A DNA stretch of 64,000 bases from Halomarina oriensis (GCF_009791395.1 NZ_WSZK01000030.1:123192-187191), one strand, 5' to 3'. Positions 50,467 to 59,780 are shown, numbered from the stretch's first letter. Numbers and translations are program-made. The notes: a model not told the origin generated them from the letters alone.

Positions 50467-52043
50467 TGCGGTCGCTCGTGCCGCTACAGGAGATCCCTGT
50501 CGCCGACGACCCGTTCGTGTTGCTGTTCGGGTCGGCGTACCTGCTGCTCGTGCTCGGTATCGGCGCGTGGGGGTACATGCAGACCGAGTCGACCAAGGAC
50601 TTCCTCATCACGGGCAAGTCCATCGGGACGTGGGTGCTGGCGCTGACGGCGTTCTCGGTCATCCAGTCCGGGTTCGGCTTCGTCGGTGGTCCCGAACTCA
50701 TCTACCTCTACGGGACGACGTCGTTCTGGATATTCCTCACCGCACCGCTGGGCTTTCTCGTCACGTGGGTCGTCCTCGCCAAGCGGATGCGTATCCTCGC
50801 GGACATCCGCGACGTGCTGACGCTCGCCGACGGGATGTACGTCCGCTACGAGAGTGACGTCGTCCGACTGCTGACGGGTATCGCCGTCGTCGTCGGGGTC
50901 ATCGCCTACTTGGCGACGAACCTCGCCGCACTCCAGTACGTGATGCGTGCCATCTTCGGCATCCCCGTCATCTACGGTCTGTTCGGCGGCGCACTCATCC
51001 TGCTGTTCTACAGTATGCTCGGCGGGATGATAGCGGGTGTCTGGACGGACTTCGTCCAGGCCATCACGATGATAATCGGCGCGGTGATGGTGTTTTTCTT
51101 CGCCATCTCGTTCGGCGGCGGTGTCGAGAACATCTTCGCCAACCTCGAGAGCGCGAACCCCGCGCTCGTCACGCCGTTCGGGTCGCTCGGCGTCGAGACG
51201 GCCGTCGCGGTGCCCATCTTCACCGGGCTGGGCTGGTGGATCCTGTTCTCGCTCGGCGCGGCCGGTCAGCCACACCTCATCACGAAGTTCTACATGAGTC
51301 GCAACCTGCGCATCCTGCGCTGGGGTGCGCCCATCGCGGCCATCTCCTACGCGGTTTCGAGCCTGCTCGCGCTCTCGGTGGGCCTCTCGCTGCGGGCGAT
51401 GGTCGAAGCCGGGAGCGCGGCCGAACCGGCCAGCGCCTCCATCGTCGGCCCGGTGTTCGTCCTGGAGAACACGCCCGGCGTCGTCGCGGGTCTCATCCTC
51501 GCGGCGCTGCTCGCGGCCATCATGTCCACGAGCGACTCCTTCCTCAACATCGGGGCGGCGGCCATCTCGCGGGACATCCCGAAGTCACTCGGGGTGAACA
51601 TCCGGAACGACCGGACGGAACTCCGGGTCACGCAGGGTGCGCTCGCGTTCCTCACCGTCGCCTCGACGTTCGTCGTGTTCTTCTCCAGCGAACTCGTCGG
51701 CATCCTGGGGACCATTGGCTGGGGGTTCTTCGCGGCGGCCATCTTCCCCATCGCCGCACTCGGGATGAACTGGAAGGGGGCGACGTCGGCGGGAGCCATC
51801 GCGGCCGCCCTCGGCGGGATGGGGTTCAACGTCCTGTTCAGTGCCGTACCGCGAATCCTCACGCAGGCCGGGTTCGAGTCGGCCGGCGACGCCGTCAGTG
51901 GCTTCTACGGTAGCACGTTCAACGGCGTCCCGGTCGGTGCGACGGCGCTGCTCCTCGCCATCGCGTTGTTCGTGTTCGTCTCCCTGGCGACCCAGCGCGG
52001 TAACCGCGTCCCGGCGGACATCGCCGCCCTCATCGACCGATGA
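50466..52043 (+). CDS. SSS-family sodium:solute symporter
   Basis: A 525-residue permease with about 13 membrane helices, typical of the sodium/solute symporter family. GMIAGVWTDFVQAITMIIGA is the family signature around helix 5, and LAAIMSTSDSFLNIGAAAISRDI is the conserved helix 8-9 region with the Na-site Ser. Organic-acid or amino-acid cargo is likely. Second gene of the operon, followed by a soluble protein and an acyl-CoA synthetase, which points to carboxylate uptake. Confidence 0.92.
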   Translation: MRSLVPLQEIPVADDPFVLLFGSAYLLLVLGIGAWGYMQTESTKDFLITGKSIGTWVLALTAFSVIQSGFGFVGGPELIYLYGTTSFWIFLTAPLGFLVTWVVLAKRMRILADIRDVLTLADGMYVRYESDVVRLLTGIAVVVGVIAYLATNLAALQYVMRAIFGIPVIYGLFGGALILLFYSMLGGMIAGVWTDFVQAITMIIGAVMVFFFAISFGGGVENIFANLESANPALVTPFGSLGVETAVAVPIFTGLGWWILFSLGAAGQPHLITKFYMSRNLRILRWGAPIAAISYAVSSLLALSVGLSLRAMVEAGSAAEPASASIVGPVFVLENTPGVVAGLILAALLAAIMSTSDSFLNIGAAAISRDIPKSLGVNIRNDRTELRVTQGALAFLTVASTFVVFFSSELVGILGTIGWGFFAAAIFPIAALGMNWKGATSAGAIAAALGGMGFNVLFSAVPRILTQAGFESAGDAVSGFYGSTFNGVPVGATALLLAIALFVFVSLATQRGNRVPADIAALIDR

Positions 52044-52516
52044 CGGGCCAGGAGACGGCGACGACTGCGGCCGAGACGACGCTCGGGCGGTTCACCGAGT
52101 GGTTCCGCAACCGACCGACCTCACTGGAGTTCTGGGAGGTGGTCGTCACCGACCGGCGACTCGTCTGCTGTTTCGCCGGCGAGTCGTTCAGCGCGATGCT
52201 GCTCCGCGCGGACATGGGCGAACGCACGCGCGGCCGACTCGAAGAGTGGTCACCCGACGAGGCGCTCGTCTCGGAGGCGCGGAACCTCGCCGTCCCGCTC
52301 TCGGCGCTCGACTCGCTCGCGCTCACCGAGGGCACGCGGACGCGCCGCGCCCGACTCGAACTCGCGTGGACGGACGACGACGGCCACCACGAGTGGACGC
52401 TGTCGAACACCGCGAACGGCGACCAGCAGCGCGAACTCGTCGAGCGACTCGCCGACCACGAGGCGTTCTCCTCCGTCGACGTCTCGACGCGGACCCCACG
52501 TCTCGCCTTCCTCTGA
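52040..52516 (+). CDS. Uncharacterised soluble protein of the symporter operon
   Basis: A 158-residue acidic protein whose ATG overlaps the symporter stop (ATGA, 52040-52043). RPTSLEFWEVVVTDRRLVCCFAGESF, then LAVPLSALDSLALTEGTRTRRARL, read like a PH-like beta-barrel domain. No catalytic motif. The tight coupling suggests a regulatory or accessory role in the transporter system. Confidence 0.7.
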   Translation: MTGQETATTAAETTLGRFTEWFRNRPTSLEFWEVVVTDRRLVCCFAGESFSAMLLRADMGERTRGRLEEWSPDEALVSEARNLAVPLSALDSLALTEGTRTRRARLELAWTDDDGHHEWTLSNTANGDQQRELVERLADHEAFSSVDVSTRTPRLAFL

Positions 52517-52565
52517 GACGACCGGTGGGGGCCGGTTTCTTTAGCCAGCGGCGTGGCCGTGCGGT

Positions 52566-54233
52566 ATGACCTGGCACGTCACGCTCGGCGACGGCTACGA
52601 GGACGCACGCGCGTCCTTCGAGTGGGAGTTCCCACCGGACTACAACCTCGCCCACGACCTACTCCGGAAACACGACGATGCCGACGCGCCCGCGCTCTAC
52701 CAGGCGTACCCGGACGGCCGTCGGGAGACGTACTCGTTCGCCGACCTCGACCGCCTGTCGAACCGCCTCGCCAACGGACTGGCCGCACGCGGCGTGGACC
52801 GGGGCGACCGGGTGGCGGTCGTCTGCCCACAGCGCCCCGCGAACGCACTGACCCACCTCGCGTGCTGGAAACTCGGGGCCGTCTCGTTGCCGCTCTCGGT
52901 CCTGTTCGGTCCCGACTCGCTTCGCTACCGACTCGACGACAGCGGCGCGCGGGTCGTCGTCGCCGACCCGTCGGTGAGCGAGACGGTGCTCGACGCGGCC
53001 GGCGACGTGGACACCGTCGAGCACGTCGTCGAACCGACCGACGGCGACCTCACGGTTCCCGGCGACCCGACCGACGGAACCGTCGCGTTCGCCGACCTGC
53101 TCGTCGCGGACACCGAGTTCGCCATCGTCGAGACGGACCACGAGACGCCCGCGATGATTCTCTACACCAGCGGGTCGACCGGGCCGCCGAAGGGCGTGCT
53201 GCACGAACACGGTCTCTGGGCGGGGCACTGTCCGGCGTTCTCGATGTACTTCGAGCGGAGCGTCGACGGGGTGTACTGGACGCCCGCGGACTGGGCGTGG
53301 ATCGGTGCGCTCGGCGACCTGCTGTTCCCGGCGTGGCACTACGGCCAACCCGTCGTCGGCTACCCCATGGGGACGTTCGACCCCGAGACGGCGTTCGAGG
53401 TGGTCGAAGAGTTCGACGTGACGGGGACGTTCCTCCCGCCGACGGCGATTCGGATGCTGATGGACGTCGAGGCCCCCGCCGAGCGGTACGACCTCTCGGT
53501 CGAGGCCGTCTGTTCGGGCGGCGAACCGCTCACCGCCGAGATTCTGGCGTGGGCCGACGAGGAACTGTCGGGCACCGTCGTCAACGAACTGTACGGCCAG
53601 ACCGAGGCGAACCTGCTCGTCACGAACTGCCGCGAGTGGTTCGACGCTCGGGTCGGGAGCATGGGCAGACCCGTCCCCGGCCACGACGTGGCGGTCCTCG
53701 ACTCGGAGACTGGGGAGGAACTCCCGGCAGGCGAGGTCGGCGAGTTCGCCGTCCGACGGACGGGCGATCCGGTCGTGTTCCGCGAGTACTGGAACGCACC
53801 GGAGAAGACCGCAGCGGCGACCGTCGAGGGGCCAGACGGCGACGACTGGCATCTGACCGGTGACCTCGGCAGTCGTGACGCCGAGGGCTACTGCTGGTTC
53901 AAATCACGCGACGACGACGTCATCATCACCTCGGGCTACCGCGTCGGGCCGGGGGAGGTGGAGAACGTCGTCCTCGACCACCCCGACGTGGCACAGGTGG
54001 GGGTCGTCGGCCTCCCCGACGAGACGCGCGGGGAGCGCATCACGGCGTTCGTCCAGCCGGTCTCGGGCGTCACGGGCGACGACGACCTTCGGCGAGCGAT
54101 TCAGGACCTCGTCCGCGAGCGACTGGCGAAGTACGAGTACCCCCGCGAGGTGGTGTTCGTCGACGAACTGCCACAGACGACGACCGGGAAGATACAACGG
54201 CGGAAACTGCGGGAGGGGTACGACGGCGAGTGA
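52566..54233 (+). CDS. Acyl-CoA synthetase (AMP-forming, acetate/medium-chain type)
   Basis: A 555-residue ANL-family ligase. YTSGSTGPPKGVLHEHG is the ATP-binding loop, YGQTEANLLVTNC is A5, FKSRDDDVIITSGYRVGPGEVE spans the A8 hinge, and TTGKIQRRKLRE near the end contains the A10 catalytic Lys. PADWAWIGALGDLLFPAW is typical of the AcsM/medium-chain group with acetate-like substrates. It is 49 nt after the preceding gene on the same strand, so uptake and activation of a carboxylate may be linked. Confidence 0.92.
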   Translation: MTWHVTLGDGYEDARASFEWEFPPDYNLAHDLLRKHDDADAPALYQAYPDGRRETYSFADLDRLSNRLANGLAARGVDRGDRVAVVCPQRPANALTHLACWKLGAVSLPLSVLFGPDSLRYRLDDSGARVVVADPSVSETVLDAAGDVDTVEHVVEPTDGDLTVPGDPTDGTVAFADLLVADTEFAIVETDHETPAMILYTSGSTGPPKGVLHEHGLWAGHCPAFSMYFERSVDGVYWTPADWAWIGALGDLLFPAWHYGQPVVGYPMGTFDPETAFEVVEEFDVTGTFLPPTAIRMLMDVEAPAERYDLSVEAVCSGGEPLTAEILAWADEELSGTVVNELYGQTEANLLVTNCREWFDARVGSMGRPVPGHDVAVLDSETGEELPAGEVGEFAVRRTGDPVVFREYWNAPEKTAAATVEGPDGDDWHLTGDLGSRDAEGYCWFKSRDDDVIITSGYRVGPGEVENVVLDHPDVAQVGVVGLPDETRGERITAFVQPVSGVTGDDDLRRAIQDLVRERLAKYEYPREVVFVDELPQTTTGKIQRRKLREGYDGE

Positions 54234-54255
54234 GGCCTCCGGCGTCCCGTGGGAG

Positions 54256-54960
54256 TCAGCCGTCGCCTTCGAACCGACGGTCGACCGCTCGCTCGTAGGC
54301 GCGTCTGACCCTCGTCTCGCCGCGGGACATCGCTCGCAACGACTCGTCGGTGTAGTCGACGGCGAGGGTCGGGAGGCCGGCGACGAGCGGACTGTCGAGG
54401 ACCGCACCGGGGTCGAGACGGGTCTCGAACGCCAGCGCGTCGCGGAACTCGCGCATCCGCGGAGCGAACGAGAAGTTGGCGGCCACGAGGTCGTCCATCC
54501 CGGCACGGGAGAGTTCGGTCCGCGCGGCGGCCCAGAACTCGGTCTCGTCGCTCTCCACGAGCGGCGTCACCGCCACACCCGCCCGTGTGAACCGGTCGAC
54601 GACAGCCGACTCGACGGCGTCGCGCGTGGCGGTCGGGGCGTCCTCGCGGAGCGCCTCGACGTAGACGCTCGCGTCGAGGAGTTCGGCACGTCGCGTCTCG
54701 ACCGGGTCGCCCGCGGCGACGGCGTCCAGCATCGCCGTCACCTGCCGACGAGCGTTCCGCCGGTAGCGGTCGAGTTCCGGTTCGACGAGACGCTCGTTCA
54801 GCACACGGTTCCGTTTGAGGAGTGCGTCGACGGCGCGCGACCCGACCGCACCTCCCGCGCTCCCCCGGACCGCACTGACTACGTCGAACGCCTCGTAGAC
54901 GGCGTCCATCGTCGCGTCGATGGCGTCGTGGAGCTCCGTCTCGACTGCCGCTCTGGTCAC
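54256..54960 (-). CDS. Uncharacterised helical protein
   Basis: A 234-residue, mainly helical, acidic protein starting at GTG 54958-54960 (TRAAVETELHDAID). RNRVLNERLVEPELDRYRRNARRQ and later ESDETEFWAAARTELSRAG look like coiled helices. No catalytic residues stand out and I do not recognise a family. Composition supports a real haloarchaeal gene. The DNA between its start and 55072 has no gene I can see. Confidence 0.65.
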   Translation of the reverse strand: MTRAAVETELHDAIDATMDAVYEAFDVVSAVRGSAGGAVGSRAVDALLKRNRVLNERLVEPELDRYRRNARRQVTAMLDAVAAGDPVETRRAELLDASVYVEALREDAPTATRDAVESAVVDRFTRAGVAVTPLVESDETEFWAAARTELSRAGMDDLVAANFSFAPRMREFRDALAFETRLDPGAVLDSPLVAGLPTLAVDYTDESLRAMSRGETRVRRAYERAVDRRFEGDG

Positions 54961-55072
54961 GGGGAGCGTAGGAACGCACCGGTGTTGAATCCACAGCTCC
55001 CGGCAGGCTACCGCAGGCGAAGGGGGACGGGGGGAGACCAGCGTCCCACGGTGCGGGGACAGGCCCCGACGC

Positions 55073-55279
55073 TCACCAGTAGGGGTTGGCGGTCCACCGA
55101 CCGGACCGACGGCCCGCGAGGACGCCGCCCCCGGCGACGACGAGGACGAGTGCGAGTGCGAGCGCCGACGCGACGACGTACTCGCCGGTGAGCAGTCCGA
55201 GCAGCGTCCAGAGCGTGCCGAGCGTGAGGCCGGCGACGGAGAGGACGGCGAGACCACCGAGGAGTCGTGAGAGTACCAT
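55073..55279 (-). CDS. Small membrane protein, two helices
   Basis: 68 residues: MVLSRLLGG, then two hydrophobic helices (about 8-30 and 34-55) and a short basic end, AGRRSGRWTANPYW. ATG 55277-55279 is preferred over a TTG two codons earlier. No known function. Lies 54 nt from the divergent DUF2064 gene. Confidence 0.6.
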   Translation of the reverse strand: MVLSRLLGGLAVLSVAGLTLGTLWTLLGLLTGEYVVASALALALVLVVAGGGVLAGRRSGRWTANPYW

Positions 55280-55333
55280 GGCCAAGCGTTCGACACCGAG
55301 GGCATAAAGCCCGCGGGGGTCGGATGCCCGGAC

Positions 55334-56053
55334 ATGACCACCGTCGCCGTCCTCTGTGACCCGCCACGCGAAGGCGTCCTCTCGACGCTCGCCGACACGT
55401 CACCGCTCACCCCCGCCGAGTGCGCCGACCTCTACGCCGCGATGCTCGGGGACGTCTGCCGGGCCGTCGAGACCAGCGGCGGCGAACTACTCGTCAACTA
55501 CCGCGGCGAGGAGGACGCCGAAGCCGAACTGCGGAGCGTCGTCCGCGAGGCGGTCGCGGACCCCGACGCGGTACGCTACGAGGTGCAGGTCGGCGAGACG
55601 TTCGCGGGACGGGCGGGTAACACCGCGACTCACCTGCTGGACGGCGAGGACGTCGTCTCCGTCGCCGTCGTCGAACCGACCGCGGCGTTCCTCGGCCGCT
55701 CGCACGTCGACAACGCGGCGATGAAGCTCCGCTCCAGCGAGGTCGTCGTCGGGCCTGCCACGAGGGGCCGGGTGTACTACGCGGGGTTCACCGACCCCGT
55801 CGACTTCGAGGACGCGTACGCCGCGCCGGCCGTCGAGACGGTCACCGACCGTGGTCTCGACGCGGGCTACGACGTGGACTTCCTCCCGGTCCTGCCCGTC
55901 GTCGAGACCGGTTCGGACCTCGCCGAGGCGCTCTCGTTGATTCGGGCGCGACGGCGTGCCGGTCGCATCGTCCCCGAGCGGACGACGGCCGTACTGGACG
56001 ACCTCGGTGTGACCGTCGTGGCGGAGGGCGCGGACCTGACGCTCGCACGCTGA
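55334..56053 (+). CDS. DUF2064 / TIGR04282-like protein
   Basis: A 239-residue protein. VAVLCDPPREGVLSTLADTSPLTPAECADLYAAMLGDVC at the start, LVNYRGEEDAEAEL, and the later DVDFLPVLPVVETGSDLAEAL resemble DUF2064, a nucleotidyl/glycosyl-transferase-like GT-A fold. The usual DxD motif is not evident and the middle differs, so any activity is unproven. The gene ends 40 nt before tRNA-Ser. Confidence 0.7.
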   Translation: MTTVAVLCDPPREGVLSTLADTSPLTPAECADLYAAMLGDVCRAVETSGGELLVNYRGEEDAEAELRSVVREAVADPDAVRYEVQVGETFAGRAGNTATHLLDGEDVVSVAVVEPTAAFLGRSHVDNAAMKLRSSEVVVGPATRGRVYYAGFTDPVDFEDAYAAPAVETVTDRGLDAGYDVDFLPVLPVVETGSDLAEALSLIRARRRAGRIVPERTTAVLDDLGVTVVAEGADLTLAR

Positions 56054-56093
56054 CCGACAGGACAAAGAGGGGCGGACCGGTACGCCGTGGTGT

Positions 56094-56177
56094 GGTGAGG
56101 TGGCGGAGCCTGGCCTAACGCGCCGGTCTTGAAAACCGGTGGCATTTGCCTCCTGGGTTCGAATCCCAGCCTCACCG
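56094..56177 (+). tRNA. tRNA-Ser (anticodon UGA)
   Basis: An 84-nt class II tRNA. GGTGAGG pairs with CCTCACC, discriminator G. The anticodon stem CCGGT/ACCGG has anticodon TGA in loop CTTGAAA. It has a long variable arm (TGGCATTTGCCT region) and T arm CTGGG-TTCGAAT-CCCAG. It lies 40 nt after the DUF2064 gene. Unlike tRNA-Glu and tRNA-Arg here, no copy of its 3' end follows. Confidence 0.95.
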
Positions 56178-56341
56178 TCTCCGGTCGTGAGCGGACGCGA
56201 ACGACCGCAAGGGCACCTCTGGATTCGGAGGGGACCGAACGCGCGTAGCGAAGCGAGCGACCGTCTCGACGTGCATCGGCGTTTCACGCCAGAGGCTGGT
56301 CTCCGGAGGAGAGGTGGCTGCTGTGACAGTTCCCGACGGCG

Positions 56342-56500
56342 TCAGTTCCCGCGCGAAGAGCGGGCCTCGCGGATCTGCGCACCGTCGCGGAGTTTGTCCT
56401 CACAGTTGGGACAGACCCTGACCGTCTCCATCTCCGGCGGCGAGAACACTCGGACGTACGCTTCGGTCACGAACGACCCGCAGTTGTCACACTCGGTCAC
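56342..56500 (-). CDS. Small zinc-ribbon protein (DUF7563-like)
   Basis: 52 residues from GTG 56498-56500: TECDNCGSFVTEAYVRVF, then VRVCPNCEDKLRDG, two CxxC pairs of a zinc ribbon, and a basic end. It matches the tiny zinc fingers found across haloarchaea. Function unknown. A much longer frame upstream has no family content. Confidence 0.65.
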   Translation of the reverse strand: MTECDNCGSFVTEAYVRVFSPPEMETVRVCPNCEDKLRDGAQIREARSSRGN

Positions 56501-56854
56501 GTGTGGAGAGAGGGGACTGCGTCGGATGTGGGTTGAGCCTGCGAGGTCAAGGTGTGGGTGGGCCGGAACCGCACCCACCGCCGCGCTCCGGCCGGGTCGA
56601 CGAGGGGACGACGCGGTCGCGTCGACGAGCACTTGCGAACTCGTGCGTGTTCGCCCGTGAACGACGGAAGTCGCGTCACTGCCGGACCGTGATTCGGCCA
56701 TCGGCCCCGACGGTGGCGGTACAGTCCGCGGCGGTGCAGTCCGCGGCGGTGGTCACGGACGACCCGTCCGGAAGGTGGTCGCTCGGACGGCCGGGTCCCG
56801 TCGGGGAACGGTACGGGCCGGCGAGGGCGACGGGCACACCGGTGGACGTCGAGG
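56501..56854. other. Gap without a supportable gene
   Basis: Frames here read as low-complexity Arg/Gly/Pro. The one visible structure is a direct repeat CAGTCCGCGGCGGTG around 56722-56752, two copies in a row. No promoter or RNA gene recognised. Confidence 0.4.
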
Positions 56855-58306
56855 TCAGTCGTCGGCCGGGGCTGTGTCGACGCCGGGTCGTCGGACGTCG
56901 CGGTCGGTCGTCTCCCCGTCGATGTCGTAGGGGTACTCGCCGGTGACACAGCCCAGACAGAGGTCGGCACGGGACTCCGTTAGTGCCGCGGCGACGGCGT
57001 CGACGGAGAGGTACGCCAGCGAATCCGCCCCCACCGTCGACTCGACGTCCGCGACGTCCTCGCCGGCGGCGATGAGTTCCTCGCGGGTCGCCATGTCGAT
57101 ACCCATGTAGCAGGGGGCGGTGATGGGCGGCGCACCGATTCGCAGGTGGACCTCCTCGGCCCCGGCGTCGCGCAGCAGGTCGACGAGCTGGTTCGACGTG
57201 GTGCCGCGGACGATGGAGTCGTCGATGAGCGTCACCGTCCGCCCCTCGACGGTCGAACGGATGGGGTTGAGTTTCAGCCGCACGGCGCGTTCGCGGGCGT
57301 CCTGCGTCGGCATGATGAACGTCCGGCCGACGTAGCGGTTCTTCATCAGGCCCTCGGCGAACTCGACGTCCGCGCCCGAGTCCTGCGACGCTTCGGCGTA
57401 GCCGGTTGCGAACGCCCGCCCAGAGTCGGGGACGGGCATCACGACGTCGGTGTCGACGCCCGACTCCTCCCAGAGCGCGCGCCCGAGGTCACGGCGCGTC
57501 TCGTAGACGAGGCTGCCGTCGATGACCGAGTCCGGCCGGGCGAAGTAGACGTGCTCGAAGAAGCAGTGAGCGGTCCGGTCGCGCTCGACGAGCTGGTAGG
57601 TCTCGTAGCCCGACCCGTCGGCTTCGAGGACGACGAGTTCACCCGGTCGCACGTCGCGGACGAGTTCGCCGTCGAGCGTGTCGATGGCCGCCGACTCGGA
57701 GGCGATGACGTACCCGTCCGGCAGTTCGCCGATGCAGAGCGGGCGATTCCCCTCCGGGTCGCGCACGCCGACGACGGTGTCGTCGTGCATGATGGTGAGT
57801 GCGTACGACCCGTGGATACGGTCCATCGTCCGCCGGACGGCACGCACGAGGTCACCGTCCAGCAGGTTGCGCGCGAGGTCGTGGGCGATGACCTCGGTGT
57901 CGCCGTCGCTCGTGAACGCGTGACCCTGTGCGGCGAGGGCGTCCCGGACGTCGGCGGTGTTGACGAGGTTGCCGTTGTGCGAGAGACCGAGCGACCCGCT
58001 CTTGAACGAGACGGAGAACGGCTGAGCACACGACGTGTCGACGCTCCCGGCCGTCGGGTAGCGCACGTGACCGATGCCGACACTCCCGTTGAGCCCGTCG
58101 AGGTCGGCCTCGTCGAAGGCGTCCCCGACCAGGCCCATCCCGACGTGGTCGTGCTGCTGGAACCCGTCGTGGGTGACGATTCCCGCCGACTCCTGCCCGC
58201 GGTGCTGGAGGGCGTAGAGTGCGTAGTACAGCGGTCTGGCTGCCGCCCGGTCGTCGAGCGCGACACCGACGACGCCGCACTTCTCGCGCGGCCCGGAGTG
58301 CATCAT
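56855..58306 (-). CDS. purF: Amidophosphoribosyltransferase
   Basis: A 483-residue enzyme, first step of purine synthesis (PRPP plus Gln to phosphoribosylamine). A short N-terminal stretch precedes CGVVGVAL, so Cys10 would be exposed by propeptide removal, as in the Bacillus type. LQHRGQESAGI and GNLVNTADV belong to the glutaminase domain and LIDDSIVRGTTS is the PRPP loop. Cys in HCFFEHVYFARPDS, APCYMGID and CLGCVTGEYP match the four ligands of the Bacillus 4Fe-4S cluster. ATG 58306 is preceded by a TATA-like CTTTTTAC about 29 nt upstream. Confidence 0.95.
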   Translation of the reverse strand: MMHSGPREKCGVVGVALDDRAAARPLYYALYALQHRGQESAGIVTHDGFQQHDHVGMGLVGDAFDEADLDGLNGSVGIGHVRYPTAGSVDTSCAQPFSVSFKSGSLGLSHNGNLVNTADVRDALAAQGHAFTSDGDTEVIAHDLARNLLDGDLVRAVRRTMDRIHGSYALTIMHDDTVVGVRDPEGNRPLCIGELPDGYVIASESAAIDTLDGELVRDVRPGELVVLEADGSGYETYQLVERDRTAHCFFEHVYFARPDSVIDGSLVYETRRDLGRALWEESGVDTDVVMPVPDSGRAFATGYAEASQDSGADVEFAEGLMKNRYVGRTFIMPTQDARERAVRLKLNPIRSTVEGRTVTLIDDSIVRGTTSNQLVDLLRDAGAEEVHLRIGAPPITAPCYMGIDMATREELIAAGEDVADVESTVGADSLAYLSVDAVAAALTESRADLCLGCVTGEYPYDIDGETTDRDVRRPGVDTAPADD

Positions 58307-58330
58307 CAGGGGGAGATGGCCGCCCAGCCA

Positions 58331-58340
58331 GTAAAAAGTC
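58331..58340 (-). promoter_or_regulatory. TATA element of purF
   Basis: Minus-strand GACTTTTTAC, centred about 29 nt before the purF ATG. The spacing implies a leaderless transcript. A 10-bp palindrome GTGTATACAC at 58376-58385 lies a further 36 nt upstream and may be a regulatory site. Confidence 0.5.
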
Positions 58341-58576
58341 CGTGGTTGTGCGTAGCGAAGGTCCCTCACGAGCGAGTGTATACACGAACGTGCGTATGTG
58401 GGCCGTGCCGTAGTGGAGCGACGGGACACGCTCCGAGCGGTTGGCGAGTCGCCAGACTCCACCGTGTCCCGAGTTCCAGTCGGTCCGCGACACAACAGCT
58501 ATCGTCGCAGTTCACCACCGACTCGACGACTGATGACGACCGAGGACCACACGAACGAATCGAGTAGGGTGTCCGC

Positions 58577-59338
58577 ATGAACGGCACGCTCCTCATCACG
58601 GGGGCGTCGAGCGGCATCGGTGCGTCGCTCGTTCGTCACCTCGCTGGCGACTACGAGGTGCTCGCACTCGCTCGCCGCATCGACCGCATGAACCGCGAGT
58701 ACGGCGACCACCCCTCCATCCACCCGTACGAACTGGACCTCGCCGACGCCGACGGCACCCGCTCGCTCCTCGCCGACCTGGTTGCGGAGTGGGGGCACAT
58801 CCCCTACCTCCTGAACGTCGCCGGCATCTGGAACACGAAGTCGCTCCTCGAACTCACCGACGAGGACCTTCGACTGGCGATGGAAGTGGACGCCTTCGCT
58901 CACGTTCGGACGATGCAGGCGCTCCTCCCCGCGATGCGCGAACACGACTTCGGCCGCATCGTCAACGTCTCGGGCACGGGAGTCCTCGTCCCGATGGCGG
59001 GGTGGGCTGCCCAGTACGCGTCTATCATGGCTCGAAACGCCTACGGCGTGACGGCAGCCCACGAGAACGACGACCGGAACGTCAAAATCAACCTGATGGG
59101 CCCGGGCCCCACGAGCACCGAGATGTACGATGGCCCGCTCCCGCCCACGGCGTGTCACTCGACGGTCGACTACCTCCTCGGCCTCGACGCTGACGGCCCG
59201 ACGGGGAGGATGTTCTGGCTGGGCTACGAGGTTCCACTCTTCCCCGAGTTGGGAGCGACCGAGCTGTTCGGACCGTTCCACGCCGACGAGGAGTACCTCA
59301 CGCGGGTCTGCGACCCGCCCGAAGAACTGCGGGGCTGA
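58577..59338 (+). CDS. SDR-family oxidoreductase lacking the canonical Lys
   Basis: A 253-residue short-chain dehydrogenase. TGASSGIGASLVRHL binds the cofactor (residues 8-22), LNVAGIW replaces NNAG, and NVSGTGV supplies the active Ser/Gly region. At the YxxxK site the sequence is QYASIMARNA: Tyr is present but the position of Lys is Met. The family fold is clear, yet catalysis by the usual route is doubtful. It is the only plus-strand gene between rpl37e and purF, which normally lie together. Confidence 0.85.
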   Translation: MNGTLLITGASSGIGASLVRHLAGDYEVLALARRIDRMNREYGDHPSIHPYELDLADADGTRSLLADLVAEWGHIPYLLNVAGIWNTKSLLELTDEDLRLAMEVDAFAHVRTMQALLPAMREHDFGRIVNVSGTGVLVPMAGWAAQYASIMARNAYGVTAAHENDDRNVKINLMGPGPTSTEMYDGPLPPTACHSTVDYLLGLDADGPTGRMFWLGYEVPLFPELGATELFGPFHADEEYLTRVCDPPEELRG

Positions 59339-59400
59339 GTCGCCTCCGCTCCCGCTGGTGGTGACTCCTCGCCGGAGAGAACCGCAGAGAAATCGGCCGT

Positions 59401-59577
59401 TCAGTGGTCGCCGTTCTTCGACTGCCAGTCGTAGCTCCGGCGTTTCGCGGTCTTGCCGAAGCCACAGGATGCGCACTGCTTTTTCTTCTTGTGGTAGGAC
59501 TTCTCGCCACAGCGGCGGCACTTGACGTGCGTCTTCGTGTTCTTCTTCCCCTGAGAGGGTGTTCCTGCGCCAGTCAT
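59401..59577 (-). CDS. rpl37e: Ribosomal protein eL37 (L37e)
   Basis: A 58-residue basic zinc protein of the large ribosomal subunit. [22 protein letters not shown] holds the four-Cys finger, followed by [18 protein letters not shown] 59575-59577 overlaps the stop of the lsm gene by 4 nt (ATGA), so the two are translationally coupled. Full length and strongly conserved. Confidence 0.97.
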   Translation of the reverse strand: MTGAGTPSQGKKNTKTHVKCRRCGEKSYHKKKKQCASCGFGKTAKRRSYDWQSKNGDH

Positions 59578-59759
59578 GGAGTTATCGAGACGACGTTATC
59601 GCCGCGGATAATCGTTACGTTGTCCTCGTCCTCGACGACGAGGTTCATGTGCTGGTCGTAGCCGGTCAGCGCACCGGAGTAGACCTCCCCACCTTTCAGG
59701 TTCACCGTCACTTCCTCACCGAGCGATTCTTCGAGCACGTCCAGTGGACGACCAGTCAT
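59574..59759 (-). CDS. lsm: Sm-like (Lsm) RNA-binding protein
   Basis: A 61-residue archaeal Sm protein that forms RNA-binding rings. [20 protein letters not shown] is the Sm1 motif, followed by [13 protein letters not shown] and the Sm2 motif [12 protein letters not shown] 59757-59759. TATA element AATTA-like TATTAAG lies about 29 nt upstream (59781-59790). It starts the lsm-rpl37e operon. purF would normally follow. Confidence 0.96.
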   Translation of the reverse strand: MTGRPLDVLEESLGEEVTVNLKGGEVYSGALTGYDQHMNLVVEDEDNVTIIRGDNVVSITP

Positions 59760-59780
59760 ACTCGCTACCCGACGGGGAAC

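Noticed and set aside
56503..56946. Plus-strand open frame opposite the zinc-ribbon and purF end
   Set aside because: Arg/Pro/Gly-rich, overlaps the end of purF and has no recognisable domain.
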